NCBI RefSeq assembly: GCF_001625215.2
Contig: NC_030383.2
Coordinates: 5,964,779-6,028,778, forward strand
Source: Daucus carota subsp. sativus
Lineage: Eukaryota > Streptophyta > Magnoliopsida > Apiales > Apiaceae
Direction of reading: 5' to 3'
Length of the DNA: 64,000 nucleotides
Part shown: positions 1 to 11,575 of the stretch, piece by piece
Position numbering within the stretch: the stretch's first letter is position 1
Layout of the letters: every line of letters begins with the position of its first letter
Notes under the pieces: model-generated
What the model saw: only the letters and a program-made list of their open reading frames with translations
What the model was told of the DNA's origin: nothing
Databases searched by the model: none
Program-made: the position numbers and the translations under genes

Positions 1-586
1 TATTTAATAACCTGTCCATGCATCTATAGATCCAATATATAGTTTAAGGTGTCATTCATATCTCTGTGCATGTCAATTGTCCATATATCCTCAAGGTAGC
101 TCACATATTTTCATTTTACAGAAGTCCGTTAACATAAATTATATAATCAATGATGAGAATATGTTATAATATTAATTTTAGTTGTTATCTTATTGTTAAT
201 AAACTCTCAATTATAAATTTCTGTCGAAGATATAATTTAAAACAAGTATAGTTTTAGAAAATAAGTTTTGCTTCAAAATATTGATTTTGTTTCTTTTTCA
301 ATGTATAGTAAAACCGTTATTAATTCATAAATTAATAATCAAACTAATATTCGAATTTCAAATTTTTGGTCTAAAATTATAGTAACAGTACATATCTAAA
401 CTCGATTAATTAATAATCTCGATACATTAATAAAATTTAGCAGTCTCAACATAATTCATTTATAGAAGTTTACGGTATAACTAATCCTATCATTTCAATT
501 ATATCTTTACAATATAATAAATATTCTATTTAAAAGATTTGAATACCAGCAGTATTCTTATAAATAAATAATTAATTAAGATAACA
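1..586. other. AT-rich intergenic DNA
   Basis: Very AT-rich sequence with no long reading frame and no recognisable homology on either strand. It leads up to the foldback element that begins at 596. Nothing functional is visible. Confidence 0.6.
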
Positions 587-595
587 TTTAGACTA

Positions 596-1154
596 AGGGT
601 TTTATATCAAACTGGCCACTCGTTGCGTTAAAATATCTCACTTGACCCACACATCTCAACGGGGACTCATTTAAGCCACTATAAACCAAATACATATCAT
701 TTTACCCACATCACTATTCATATCTCCTTACTTAATCATTTATCAAAAATTAACCGTTTGTTTTTTTACAACGAAACCACTTCGAGTACTTTCATATTTG
801 TCTCTAGTATTTATCAAAATAATTTGAGAATTTTTTAAAGCAACATAACTATGTAATTAAAAATATATGTAGCTATAAATATATATTTATTTGATCACCC
901 TTGTTATGTTGCTTTATAATTTCCCAAATTATTTTGATAAATACTAGAGATAATTATGAAAGTACTCGAAGTGGTTTCGTAGTAAAAAAACAAACGGTTA
1001 ACTTTTTATAAAAAATTAAGTAAAAATGTATGAATAGTGATGTAGGTAAAATGATATGTATTTGGTTTATAGTGGCTTAAATGAGTCACCGTTGAGATGT
1101 GTGGGTTAAGTGAGATATTTTGACCCAACGAGTGGCCCGTTTGATATAAACCCC
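596..1154. mobile_element. Mutator-type foldback MITE, copy 1
   Basis: The 559-bp element is almost entirely two long inverted arms around a short AT-rich loop. The left arm starts AGGGTTTTATATCAAACTGG and the right arm ends with its near reverse complement. The perfect 9-bp direct repeat TTTAGACTA lies at 587-595 and 1155-1163. A 9-bp target duplication and long terminal inverted repeats are the signature of Mutator-like elements. There is no transposase frame, so it is non-autonomous. A second copy of the same family lies at 46957-47502. Confidence 0.88.
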
Positions 1155-1163
1155 TTTAGACTA

Positions 1164-2332
1164 ATAAGTGAAAATTTGATCTTTATACAACAACCTAAAA
1201 ACAAATATTTATAAGCACATAAAAATGTTCGTCCAATGCACTTCATAATCCCATTTTTATAGCCATGTTTGAGTTTATAATCACCAAGTCATCATATCAG
1301 TTCTAGATAATTTGAAACCGGAAATTTTTTGTTGAGTGCTCTCTATGAAACTGAAAAGCTTCAACTCTCTTGGAAAGACAGACAACCTTTGCAATCAAAG
1401 TTGAAAATAGCAAAAGACAGAAATGTGCAGAGTTTATCGAAATGTTGGTTGTGTTGAAACGCAGTTGTACATCTGCATTGAAATTAATTAAACCAAATAT
1501 TTAATTATACTCCTAACTAGGCTAGGATTAATATTTAAATTAAACATGTCAACAATTACAGTAATATAGGATTATAATATAAACTCATATGTGTATGTCT
1601 GTGTGTCCTTGGAACTAGCCCACACGTGGGACTGTCTGTATATATACAAAATCAAAATAGGGGATCCAATGTTTATACAGGGATGTAAGAACGTGTATGT
1701 TCGTTCGTTCAGCGACTTTAACGGGATTCTTTTCTGCTGCTGCTAACTACTGCATGCTAATTCCAATATATTCCATATTCTAAGTTTAGATTTGATGTAA
1801 TTCTTGATTAAAATTATTTTCCGATTAAAGTAGGGTCTCGGGAAAAATATATACAAATCATGTCCGATTTGAAAAAGGAAGGAGACTGTTTTTGTGAAGA
1901 TCTGGAAACTCGGATTTAATGTAATATTTGATTAAGGTAGTAGAAACAACAACTGAGAACTTGGTCACAAAGTGATTACAGTTTATAAGCTTTAACAGAA
2001 CTGGCTCTTATCAATCTTTTCTGTTTTGGTGACATGACATCTGCGGATAAAATGTACTAAACCTTTTTCACTCTTTAAGGAGCACCACTCGAGTCTGCTA
2101 AATATATTCCCAATTCCCAACAATGTAGATCGTAAACAGTTCCTCCATGTGTGCTTAACCGTTCCGCAGCTGTTAGTGATATGATGGACTGATGGAGTGA
2201 TGGTTAAGGCCGGGAGAAAACGGAATTTTGTTTTAGGGCAGACGAGTTCTATACGGGAATGAGTACAATTCCGATTATCCAAAAAAAAAAATATTAAAAA
2301 AACATAAATTGATAACTCAACTTGTGAGAAAA
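1164..2332. other. Intergenic DNA, nothing recognised
   Basis: AT-rich sequence with scattered short frames. The 96-codon frame at 1992-2282 (minus) matches no family I know and has no flanking splice or promoter context, so I do not call it a gene. Confidence 0.5.
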
Positions 2333-2343
2333 TAAAATTTTAG

Positions 2344-2645
2344 GAGCCGTTTGGCTAAACTTAAAAGAAGTAACTTATTGCTTAAAGTAAAAAAATGGAT
2401 CATAAGTGAGAAGCTGATTTGGATTTATAAGTTATTAAAAAGGTTTGGATACCGTAACTTATAAGTTATTTAAGTGTATGTATTTATATGGTGGATCATA
2501 AAAATTTAGGATCCATAGCTTTTTTTTCCTTGAGCTTTTAATACCCCTTAGAAGTGCTTAAATTTATTTGTCAAACACGCATACAAAAAGCAGACATCAC
2601 TTTTTTAGTAAAAAAGCTGAGAAGCTGGGTTGCCAAACACCCACT
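2344..2645. mobile_element. hAT-like MITE
   Basis: The ends carry the GCCGTTTGGC / GCCAAACACC type of imperfect inverted terminus seen in many plant MITEs. The element is flanked by the direct repeat TAAAATTTTAG at 2333-2343 and 2646-2656. The repeat is 11 bp, so an 8-bp hAT duplication inside a low-complexity stretch is possible, but the exact ends are uncertain. There is no coding capacity. Related-looking elements are at 7453-7679 and 40690-40893. Confidence 0.6.
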
Positions 2646-2656
2646 TAAAATTTTAG

Positions 2657-4712
2657 AATAACGTTCAAATAGATTTTGAGAGTCAAACTTGAGATTTCTG
2701 TCAAATCGTCAAACTGCCAAACTTAAGTTTTGATATTAATTTGAGAATCAATCAATCTAAAATCTTAAGATTTAGAGGAAGATTCCAAATGAATTTTATG
2801 TTGTATCTCGACAGAGTCCGATCCAAGCCTTGCCCGTGATACTGTGGTAATTAAAACTGTGCAAGAACATAACAAGGGAATATATGGTAGACAAACTAAA
2901 CTAAACTAAACTGTGTGGCGATGCAATTGGAAGGCAAGGTAAAAGGGCTTGAAGTAGTAAGACTAATACCCCGAATGCAAACTCAAACTTGCCCATTTTT
3001 GTGTATATTGAACAATGGAGCAAGTCCTAACATCAACAGTAGATATTCTCCAGAGTGAAAACTGAATAAGTGAAGTGATGGGCCAGAGAATGGCACACAA
3101 TAATGATGAATGAGGGAAAGAAGACAGCAGCAAACAAGCTTCCAAGAGGAAACAAACACAAGGCACCTGAAATTCACAAGTGTGAAATCAGAAATATCAT
3201 ACCCCATTGCATTATGCATGTTTTGTCCTTTAAAGTTTTGAATTACATGGAAAAGAATGAAGACAAACACTAGTACTGAATGCACATATATTTCCTGCTA
3301 TCTACTTTATGTGTATTTCAGCTGTGGGCCATTCTTATGCTTCCTTACATGTGAAACTACATTCTGTATATGTTCAATCCGTCTATTCACATCAACCCTG
3401 AAACCAAGAAATTTCAATCCAAAACACATGCACGAGATTAATTGTAAGAGATGTTACATCCATGGGTCAAGAGGGAGAAGATTAGATGTTACACTATAAG
3501 CTTTACTAGGTATGCAAGGAACATATTCTTAGAGAATCATGTTTCTTCCTTATTTTTAAGCCTAGTTTTCAGCATGGCTTAAAAATAGAGAATCGGACCT
3601 AATCGGAAAACCTACTTATTCAGGATTTTTGGATAAATCATGGATTTTGGTCAAATCCACATGTTTTCAGTACATCGGTGAAATTTTATTTAAAGATTGA
3701 TAGGAGATTTTTTAATAAATCGAGATTTCAAAAACAAAGAAAATTAATATAATTTTATTTAGAGCGTACCTTAGAATGTTAAAATTTTATTTATACAACT
3801 ACAATTGTTTCAAAATTCTAATTCTACTAATTCCGTCTACCAATATTTCGAAATTCTGATTGATTCTGTGGTTAAGGTACGAATAGAAGTAGAGAAAAGG
3901 CCATGCTTCTCATGCAGATTGACGTTGACCTAATAGAAACAAGCGGATATGTATGTAAATCCTTTGATGAAATTAGACAAATTAATGGAAATTTAGTTTT
4001 GATGCTAATACTCGTGGATCAGCCTAAAGGGTTGGCCCTGGCCTTGTAGCAAGATAGGATAGAGATATCAGAGGCCCGGTAAGCCGAAAGTCCAATAATC
4101 AGCCCACCAGAAAACATCCGTATAGGTGAGGCCTTTTTGACATGCGGCAAACATATTATTACACCATTTATGCACAAGTGCACACTCGTCTCAACATTAC
4201 CAACATCAAAAGAAAATAGAACTCAAAATAGCACTCTACTGACAGATAATCTGACCAGATAGTGTCAGTTTCATACAGGCACAGATTCAAAATCTCCGGT
4301 TAGCATGCACAATCTTCAACTCCCAGTTACAGAAGTTGATTTCACGCTATCACATCAACAAAACACAGTATGGATCATTGAGAGGTTATCTACACAGTAT
4401 TGGTCATTGTTCATTGAGAGGTTATCTACACGGTATTGTAAGCTTTAAAGCATTACCAGGTGTGAACGAAGCAAAGGGCATCAAGAAAGGGAACTCAACT
4501 GTCAAAACAAAAGCATTCACTTGTAAAAATAGGCTGCAACCAATAATGCCTGACAAAATTATATTAGTAAAACTTCCACTAAAAACCGGGAAACAAAACC
4601 AAATTAAAACCACCAACATCTTCATCTAAACGATAAAGTTTGTAATTTCATAATACTGTTTATACTTGTCATGTTGTGATGAGATGCTTAAGTTTACTAC
4701 TATTGCTAAAAC
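2657..4712. other. Intergenic DNA, nothing recognised
   Basis: Several frames of 60-100 codons overlap on both strands, but none has a recognisable motif, start context or splice partner. The right part, from about 4100, could belong to a long or spliced 3' untranslated region of the F-box gene at 4987-6078; I see no proof of this. A small tandem repeat lies at 4375-4437. Confidence 0.45.
4375..4437. repeat. 36-bp tandem repeat, about 1.8 copies
   Basis: The stretch TCATTGAGAGGTTATCTACA begins at 4375 and recurs 36 bp later at 4411, followed in both copies by C(A/G)GTATTG. This is a small local duplication with no visible function. Confidence 0.7.
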
Positions 4713-4986
4713 TTATTGGAAATCTCGCAGAAGTTTGAAATGAAACAAGAAAAGGCAGCCCCTGTAATCAACTTTTACATATGAGAACAGAACCAGCTCA
4801 GGCAATTCACTTGAGAATTCAAAATTTAGACTGTAGTTGGAAAAAAACCCCGAAGTAATACAAGCAAGTACCTTGCATATGAGAATGTAGATAGAAAACA
4901 CCCAAAGAGAAACTCCTGAACTAATCAAGAGCGGAACTTCAGTACATGTCTAACAGAACACACCCAACAAGTTCTGAAACATTCGA

Positions 4987-6078
4987 TTATAGCAAGGACA
5001 AGGTTTTATTGAAACCATATAAATCATGACTTAACCCTTCGACTGAAGCAGCGGTCTCTGTGTATTCAAGGAATTTTATCACCGCGCTATTTGAAAGTGG
5101 CATATATTTGAAATCTTCCTTCCTGTAGTCATACAAGAAGTATACAGTAACACCACCTCTTCTTCTTCCATAAAGCAGTCCACTACCCAAACAAGAATAT
5201 ATCCAACCCACGCCATCTTGAACAATATTAAACATCTTGGTCCAAGAGATTTTGCCATCAATATTATCTAATGTGAATAGACTAAGTTCTGAATCTTCTG
5301 ATCCTCTACTGGCCGATCCAAATATGACAGCAGCCGAACCTTCAAAATCCAAAATATCTGAGTATCTTATCATGGAACTGGGGATTGGAATTGCTGCACA
5401 CACCTCTGTGTGCAAGTCAAACGAAACTACATAGTCCACCCGACCCGTGTATATCATCCCATTTATTACAGGTCCAAGTTCAATATATGGGTAACTCAGA
5501 ACTTTTGATGGGGATGTATCATTAACATAAATCTCTTGCCAAGAATCAGTATTTGTGGAATACAGCTGCAAAACTGGTAACCCACCAGTAGTATTGAGTT
5601 CGCAAAGAAGCCGCAGAACCTTGTAGTCATTGGAGATAGTATCAAAACAAAAGGCTATATTACCTGGATGCTGACGATTCACGATAGCCTCTTGTTTCCG
5701 AAGAAATTTAGGAAGTTGTTTGCATTGCTTGGTTAATGGGTTCCAGAGGTAACAACGTACATCGTCCACCAGACAAATAATACCATGACAGGAACCAATA
5801 ACTTTGAAATTGTCTGGCACATATAGATAACATTTAAAGTCTGGAGAGACTAATGGAGGTAGCGGTAAACAATATGATTTAACAATCATCAATAGTGAAG
5901 CTTCATTGTCAGTCATATACTGTTGGTATTGAAAGTGAGTTTTAGTGAATCTGGGGTCTGCGATGATAGATAGCCAAGACTTGCAAACAGACTTACACCG
6001 GAACAAAGGCTTTAGCGGAACCCTTTTAAGTATTTCCATAGTCATTTCTTGAGGTAAAACGTACTTTGAGCAAGCCAT
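4987..6078 (-). CDS. F-box protein with F-box-associated domain (copy 1)
   Basis: The 363-residue protein has an F-box at about residues 8-48 (LPQEMTMEILKRVPLKPLFR, then SVCKSWLSIIADP). An F-box-associated interaction domain follows, with the landmarks GSCHGIICLVDD, LWNPLTKQCKQLP, FCFDTISNDYKVLRL and SWQEIY. Proteins of this CPR1/CPR30-like type use the F-box to bind SKP1 and join SCF ubiquitin ligases; the C-terminal domain selects the target. The target here is unknown. The coding region is one exon. A leader intron is inferred at 6135-6734. The tandem copy at 9401-10480 is about 85% identical by eye and has the same leader-intron layout. Copy 1 carries two extra residues (ED) in the GSASRGSEDSELSL stretch. 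Confidence 0.9.
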   Translation of the reverse strand: MACSKYVLPQEMTMEILKRVPLKPLFRCKSVCKSWLSIIADPRFTKTHFQYQQYMTDNEASLLMIVKSYCLPLPPLVSPDFKCYLYVPDNFKVIGSCHGIICLVDDVRCYLWNPLTKQCKQLPKFLRKQEAIVNRQHPGNIAFCFDTISNDYKVLRLLCELNTTGGLPVLQLYSTNTDSWQEIYVNDTSPSKVLSYPYIELGPVINGMIYTGRVDYVVSFDLHTEVCAAIPIPSSMIRYSDILDFEGSAAVIFGSASRGSEDSELSLFTLDNIDGKISWTKMFNIVQDGVGWIYSCLGSGLLYGRRRGGVTVYFLYDYRKEDFKYMPLSNSAVIKFLEYTETAASVEGLSHDLYGFNKTLSLL

Positions 6079-6134
6079 TAAGTTTCAAGTACTAATAATA
6101 TATTCAAGATTCTCAAGCTCACCAAAAACTAAAC

Positions 6135-6734
6135 CTGTGGAAACAAAACCAGAGCAATATTCAGAGTCAATCGCAACAAAAAAATTTATGTTAATTTAGC
6201 CTCCATTTATATGCAAGAAAACATTTACTCATTTATCAGCTTTTGTTTAATATAAACAGTTGCAAGAAAATCAGATACTCTGAAATTTTCCTCGTTCATT
6301 TGGTTCTACAATATAAAATAATCTAGGGTTTTTTCAAAAATACCCAAATTGCAGAAATTATTTCCAAAAATACAGTGCAACATCGTTTGTAACACAAGCG
6401 AACCTGTAAATCAACTGTGTTCAACTTGGACCGTATTTTTGAAAACATGGGTATTTTCGCAAATTTCCCAATAATTTGTATTCCTGAATTTCATAATCAC
6501 ACGTGCATATAATCAACATACAAAGATGTTTAAGCTGAGAACACAGATACGGGAAGAGGCACTCACAAGTCACAGTGTGTTGGGTGATATTAAACCCAAA
6601 CCAACAACTTTCTATATGTAAAAACAAGTACCCAGAGTGCGAGATTAACATACAACAGACGATTTAAATTCAACTGATGAATTGATCAAACAACAAAACA
6701 TTATGGTGAAAATATAAAAGAAAGCAGAGATTAC
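6135..6734 (-). other. Inferred leader intron of F-box copy 1
   Basis: On the minus strand a donor CAACCAG|GTAATCTCTG ends a leader exon at 6735, and an acceptor TTTCCACAG|GTTTAG starts the second exon at 6134. That exon runs through the ATG at 6078. The same donor and acceptor contexts occur upstream of the paralogue (10545-10996), which supports both calls. The intron contains a small MITE-like insertion at 6324-6469. Confidence 0.65.
6324..6469. mobile_element. Small MITE-like insertion in F-box copy 1 intron
   Basis: The roughly 146-bp segment starts near AGGGTTTTTTCAAAAATACC and ends near GGGTATTTTCGCAAATTTCC, an imperfect inverted pair. The matching intron of the paralogue has continuous sequence here (about 10715-10750, AATAAAATGAATTATTT) with no insert. 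AATAAT lies on both sides of the insert, so the target duplication is short and uncertain. It inserted into one copy after the F-box duplication, or was lost from the other. Confidence 0.55.
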
Positions 6735-7452
6735 CTGGTTGATGATCGGGCAGAACATTTTTTTTTTTTTCCTCAGATACAAAAGCAGGTGATGAGTCTC
6801 AATTCTCGAATAGGCGTACTAGTCCTGACCTCTCAGATACCCACCTCAATTACTCTGAGCTCGGAAACAGCCTGCGCTTGGGCCAAAAAAAATCACAAAT
6901 TCGGATTATACCAAAATCCTGAAATTTCAAAATCTTGGATATTTTATTCGAAATATTCTAGTTCGGGCCATTACTTTTTACCAAACTAGATACAGATCCG
7001 AATTTTATATTTTCATTCATAGTGACTAACAGAATTTACCAATAACAAATAGTGTACATAATATACAAATAAAACTATAAATAATTACTTATATATATTT
7101 TTTGTTTTTAAAACAAATGATTTGTGATTTCAAAAAAAAAACAAATGATTTGTCATGATATTAAAAAAAATTTGGAAAATTTTAAAATAAAGTAAATAAA
7201 ATATTGTTAAAGATTAAAATAATTAAATTAAATTATAAACTAGACTTGGGAATACTTAATTAATTTGAATCCAAATAATTCTAGTTTTTAATCTAATAAA
7301 GGTGGATATGAATATTTGACTAGACTTTATCAATATCCGAAATATATTTTATATAATTGAACAAATCGGGTATCTACTTCAATTATAGGAAACATGACTG
7401 AATGTTCAATTTTGCTCATCCTATGGCATGCACGATTTTTTTCAATATACAT

Positions 7453-7679
7453 AGAGTGTTTGTATTCAAGAAGCAGAAATTGCTTCTAGTTTTTGCTTTT
7501 CTTGACCCGTATGCGTAAATAAGTAGAAGTATTATTAAAAAGAAACTGAGAATGCTCTCTCTCTCTCAGCTTCTGCTTCATTTACAAACATTTTATTAAC
7601 TTATTTACTTTTCACTTCTGATCCACTTTTTTATTTTAAGCACAAAATCATATTTTCCTTAAGTTTGCCCAAACGACTC
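7453..7679. mobile_element. Possible hAT-like MITE
   Basis: The ends GAGTGTTTG and CAAACGACTC are imperfectly inverted. The interior has the AGAAGCAGAA / CAGCTTCTGCTTC motif pairs also seen at 40690-40893. No target-site duplication could be recognised, so the borders and family are tentative. Confidence 0.35.
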
Positions 7680-7971
7680 TTATTATATACTTATATATAA
7701 TAAGCGTAAAGGAGATAATTTGGTCGCATAGTTCTATGGTCCAAAAACTTATCATCCGTTGGATCGTATATTGAACAAATAAGCACCGTTAGATTAGAAC
7801 AAAATTAACTTTTGTTCTATAAGGCAACTAATAGCTATTTACATGTTTATGATTCCTTTTCTGAATCCAAAACAAATTATTTCTTTCATGTGTTTATGAC
7901 TTTTTTTAATGTAAAATAAATATTTTCTACCAGTTTTATTTGTAGAATCATATAAATTGCATCATCTGTTT

Positions 7972-7974
<3 letters not shown>

Positions 7975-8016
<42 letters not shown>
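7975..8016. repeat. (AT)21 microsatellite
   Basis: An uninterrupted run of 21 AT dinucleotides. It is expected to be length-variable among individuals. Confidence 0.95.
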
Positions 8017-8020
<4 letters not shown>

Positions 8021-9088
8021 CGCACTGTCACAATTTTTATATAATATATTTTAAAATTAATAAGCCGAATTTATGTGAGGAACGAATACAAAAACTTTTT
8101 CTTAATCCAAAATAGATTCTACCTTCTTATTGCATGTTTATGATTCCTTTTCTTAGTTCAAAATAAATTATGTTTATCAATTTTAATCTAGAACCATAAT
8201 TTGGAAAAATATTTAAATCACATTATAATAATTTTAATATAAAATACATTTATAAATATAATCTAATAGAAGTTGGCCTCACATATTCAACTCAAATTTT
8301 TATTACAATTTGATAGAAAGAATTTAATACTTTGGCATGATACATACGAGAAAAATAATGGCTTGATTACAATAGTTTATTTGAAGTTATTAATGGTTGT
8401 GATTATGTATTTACAACAGTTCTAACTTACAAACAAATCATAATTTCAAATTTTATTTTTATTAAAAATTTTGATTTATTATTTATAGATTAAATTTTTT
8501 CGCACCCTTTAAAATATATTTAAAAAATTTATAAATAATTAAAAAGCTCATGTGCCTTGCACGGGCTATAAGCTAGTAGCTATTAAAGCCCAGAATATTA
8601 AAAGGTTGGTTGTTCGGTACTTGACCCGAGTTACGAGCTTACTTATATAATCAATTATCCTTTTTAACTAAAATTATTATTTTTTTTTTATATTTTCTAA
8701 CTAAAAAAACTCAATTTTCTAAAAATAACATTGGACAATATAACTACTCTTTTTAACTAAAACAATATTTTTTTTCAGATTCCTAACTGAAAAACTGATT
8801 TTCTAAAAATAACAAATGAAACGTACATATAAAAATGATAATACTATTATATATAATTATCAATATACAACCACTGATATGAGATTTGAGAGCCCATGAG
8901 ATTTGAGAGCAGAAGAGAATGAAGCATTCTATCTCAAATTGAAGGTATGATCTCTAGCACATGATTTAAGGAACGGAATGGAGGAAGGATTGAAATTTCT
9001 TAATAATCGTCCATAACATAGTTCATTTTTCATTTCATTTCTTACGGAATCATTCACCCCAACCAAATGCAACATGAGTAAAAAAAAA

Positions 9089-9187
9089 CTCCTGGACTAA
9101 TCAATAGCAGAACTTCAGTACATGTCTAACAGAACCACCCAACAAGTTCTGAAACATCCAACTATAGCAAGGATACAGTTCAGGAAC
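9089..9187 (-). repeat. Remnant of a third F-box 3' flank
   Basis: This roughly 100-bp stretch repeats the 3' flank of both F-box genes: ACTCCTGGACTAATCAATAG, then GTACATGTCTAACAGAAC and ACAAGTTCTGAAACATC. The same string appears at about 4912-5005 and 9327-9415. It lacks the coding part, so it is a stub of another duplication round or of unequal crossing-over. Confidence 0.75.
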
Positions 9188-9400
9188 ATACAAGAACAGA
9201 ACCAACTCAGGCAATTCACTTGAGAATTTAGAATTTAGACTGTAGTTAGAACAAAACCCTGAAGTAATAAAAGCAAGTAAAGTACCTTACATATGAGAAT
9301 GTAGGTAAAAAACACCCAAACAAAAACTCCTGAACTAATCAAGAGCAGAAATTTAGTACATGTCTAACAGAACACACCCCACAAGTTCTGAAATATCCAA

Positions 9401-10480
9401 CTATAGCAAGGACACAGTTTTATTGAACTCATATAAATCATGACTTAACCCTTTGACTGAAGCAACGGTCTCTGTGTATTTAAGGAATGTTCTCACCGGG
9501 CTATTTGAAAGTGGCATATATTTGAAATCTTTGTTCCTGTAGTCATACAAGAAGTATTCAGTAACATCTCCTCTTTTTCTTCCATAAAGCAGTCCACCGC
9601 CCAAACAAGAATATATCCAACCCATGCCATCTTGAATAATATTAAACATCTTGGTCCAAGAGATTTTGCCATCAACATTATCTAATGTCAATAGACTAAG
9701 TTCAGATCCTCTACTGGCCGATCCACATATGACAGCAGCCGAACCTTCAAAATCCAAAATATCTGAGTATCTTACCATGGAACTGGGGATTGGGATAGCC
9801 GTACACACCTCCGTGTGCATATTAAACGAAACCGCATATTCCTTTCGACCTGTGTATATCACCCCATTTATAACAGGACCAAGTTTCAGATACGGGTAGC
9901 ACAGAACTTTTGATGGGGATGTATCATTAATATAAATCTCTTGCCAAGAATTAGTATTTGTGGAATACAGCTGCAAAACTGGTAACCCGCCAGTAGTAAG
10001 GAGTTCGCAAAGAAGCCGCAGAACCTTGTAGTCATTGGAGATAGTATCGAAACAAAAGGCTATATTACCTGCATGATGAACATTCACTATAGGCTTTTGA
10101 TTCCGAGGAAACGTAGGAAGTTGTTTGCATTGCTTGGTTAATGGGTTCCAGAGGTAACAATGTATATCGTCCACCAGACAAATAATACCATGACAGGAAC
10201 CAATAACTGTGAACTTGTGTGGCACATATAGATAACATTTAAAGTCTGGAGAGACTAATGGAGGTAGCGGTAAATATGATTCAACAATCATCAATAGTGA
10301 AGCTTCCTTGTCAGTCATATACTGTTGGTATTGAAAGTGAGTTTTAATGAATTCAGGGTCTGCGATGATAGATAGCCAAGACTTGCAAACAGACCTACAC
10401 CGGATCAATAGCTTTAGCGGAGCCCTTTTCAGTATTTCCATAGTCATTTCTTCAGGAAAAACATGCTTCGAGCAAGCCAT
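9401..10480 (-). CDS. F-box protein with F-box-associated domain (copy 2)
   Basis: This 359-residue tandem paralogue of the gene at 4987-6078 has the same order of parts: F-box at about residues 8-48 (FPEEMTMEILKRAPLKLLIR), then the F-box-associated domain with GSCHGIICLVDD, LWNPLTKQCKQLP and FCFDTISNDYKVLRL. The start ATG (CAT at 10478-10480) aligns with the start of copy 1. It probably serves as a substrate receptor of an SCF ubiquitin ligase; this is family knowledge, not shown here. The reading frame is intact, so both copies may be active. The 3' flank (9190-9400) also aligns with the 3' flank of copy 1 (4790-4986), so the duplication unit included the leader, intron, coding region and 3' flank. 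Confidence 0.9.
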   Translation of the reverse strand: MACSKHVFPEEMTMEILKRAPLKLLIRCRSVCKSWLSIIADPEFIKTHFQYQQYMTDKEASLLMIVESYLPLPPLVSPDFKCYLYVPHKFTVIGSCHGIICLVDDIHCYLWNPLTKQCKQLPTFPRNQKPIVNVHHAGNIAFCFDTISNDYKVLRLLCELLTTGGLPVLQLYSTNTNSWQEIYINDTSPSKVLCYPYLKLGPVINGVIYTGRKEYAVSFNMHTEVCTAIPIPSSMVRYSDILDFEGSAAVICGSASRGSELSLLTLDNVDGKISWTKMFNIIQDGMGWIYSCLGGGLLYGRKRGDVTEYFLYDYRNKDFKYMPLSNSPVRTFLKYTETVASVKGLSHDLYEFNKTVSLL

Positions 10481-10544
10481 TAAATTTCAATATAACAATT
10501 ACTAATAATATATTCAAGATTCTCAAGCTCACCAAAAACTACAC

Positions 10545-10996
10545 CTGTAAAAACAAAACCAGGGCAATATTCAGAGTCAATTGCAACGAAAAAATTATGT
10601 TAATTTAGCCTTGGTTTATATGCAAGAAAATATTTTCCCCATTTTTCAGCTTTTGTTTGATACAAACAATCGCAAGAAAATTAGAAAATCTGGAATTTTC
10701 CTCGTTTGTTTGGTCCTATAGAATAAAATGAATTATTTTTAAGGAGGAATTTCATAATCACAAATGCATATAATCAACAAACAAGCGATGTTTAAGCTGG
10801 AAACACAAATACGGGAAGAGGCAATCACAGACTCACAGTGTGTTGAGTGATTAAAAACCCCAACCAACAACTTTCTATATATTAAACAAGTCCCCAAAGT
10901 GGGAGATTAACAAACAACAGACGATTCATTTTCAACTAATGAATTGATCGAACAACAAAGCATTGTGCTGAAAATATAAAATAACGCAGAGATTAC
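10545..10996 (-). other. Inferred leader intron of F-box copy 2
   Basis: On the minus strand the donor GAACGAG|GTAATCTCTG ends a leader exon at 10997, and the acceptor GTTTTTACAG|GTGTAG starts the next exon at 10544. The flanks and much of the interior align with the leader intron of copy 1, without its 146-bp insert. Confidence 0.65.
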
Positions 10997-11502
10997 CTCG
11001 TTCATGACCAGAGACAGACCTTCTTCTTTCTGGATACAAAAGCAGGTGAGATGGGTCTGAAATGGGCTAGTAGTCCCGACCTTTCAGATACCCACCTCAA
11101 TTACTATGAGCTCTGAAATAAAAAGACTTTAAAGATACTGGGCAAAAGAAATCATAAATCAGATTACACGAATATCTTGTTTTTATAAAATTCGAATATT
11201 TGATCCAAAAAATCGGATATTTACTTCAGATTTTTTCTTTTTATAAATCAGAGTTTGGGACAATTTTTTGCAAAATTAGATAATCAGATTCGGATTTTAA
11301 TTTTTATTCGTAATGACTGATAAATTTATTATAATATATAATATGTATTTCTTTTGAAAAAATAAATAGTGTGTCTGTATATTAATTCTGTCAAAAGAAA
11401 TACACATTATTTATTCTCTCTTAAAAGCTTACAGTTTCGACAAATTTTACATAATGTCTTAAAGGTCGAATTTAGCCCACCAATTTTAGCCAACATCGTT
11501 AG

Positions 11503-11575
11503 AGATACTCTTAGCAATTTTTGCTACCACTGCGCCCCGAGTTAGATGTGATGAAGAAATTTAAAAAAAAAAGAT
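11503..11575. repeat. Direct repeat outside the Harbinger-type element, left copy
   Basis: AGATACTCTTAGCAATTTTT followed by GATGTGATGAAGAAAT resembles 12794-12868 (AGATGCTCTTAGCAATTTTT, then GATGCGATGAAGAAAT). The two copies are about 75 bp long and lie 1.3 kb apart, flanking the element at 11691-12801. They suggest an older duplication, or an outer nested element, around the insertion. Confidence 0.6.

Larger units (their letters stand above)
6736..9088. other. AT-rich intergenic DNA between F-box copies
   Basis: No gene is recognised. The stretch holds a possible MITE (7453-7679), a TA microsatellite (7975-8016) and many poly-A/poly-T runs. Near 8881-8915 the phrase ATGAGATTTGAGAGC occurs twice. 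At 9030-9070 a sequence ending CCCCAACCAAATGCAAC resembles the terminus of a PIF/Harbinger-type MITE, but I find no matching other end. Confidence 0.5.

Noticed and set aside
1992-2282. 96-codon minus-strand frame
   Set aside because: No recognisable motif, no promoter or splice context and no relation to neighbouring genes; it fits a chance frame.
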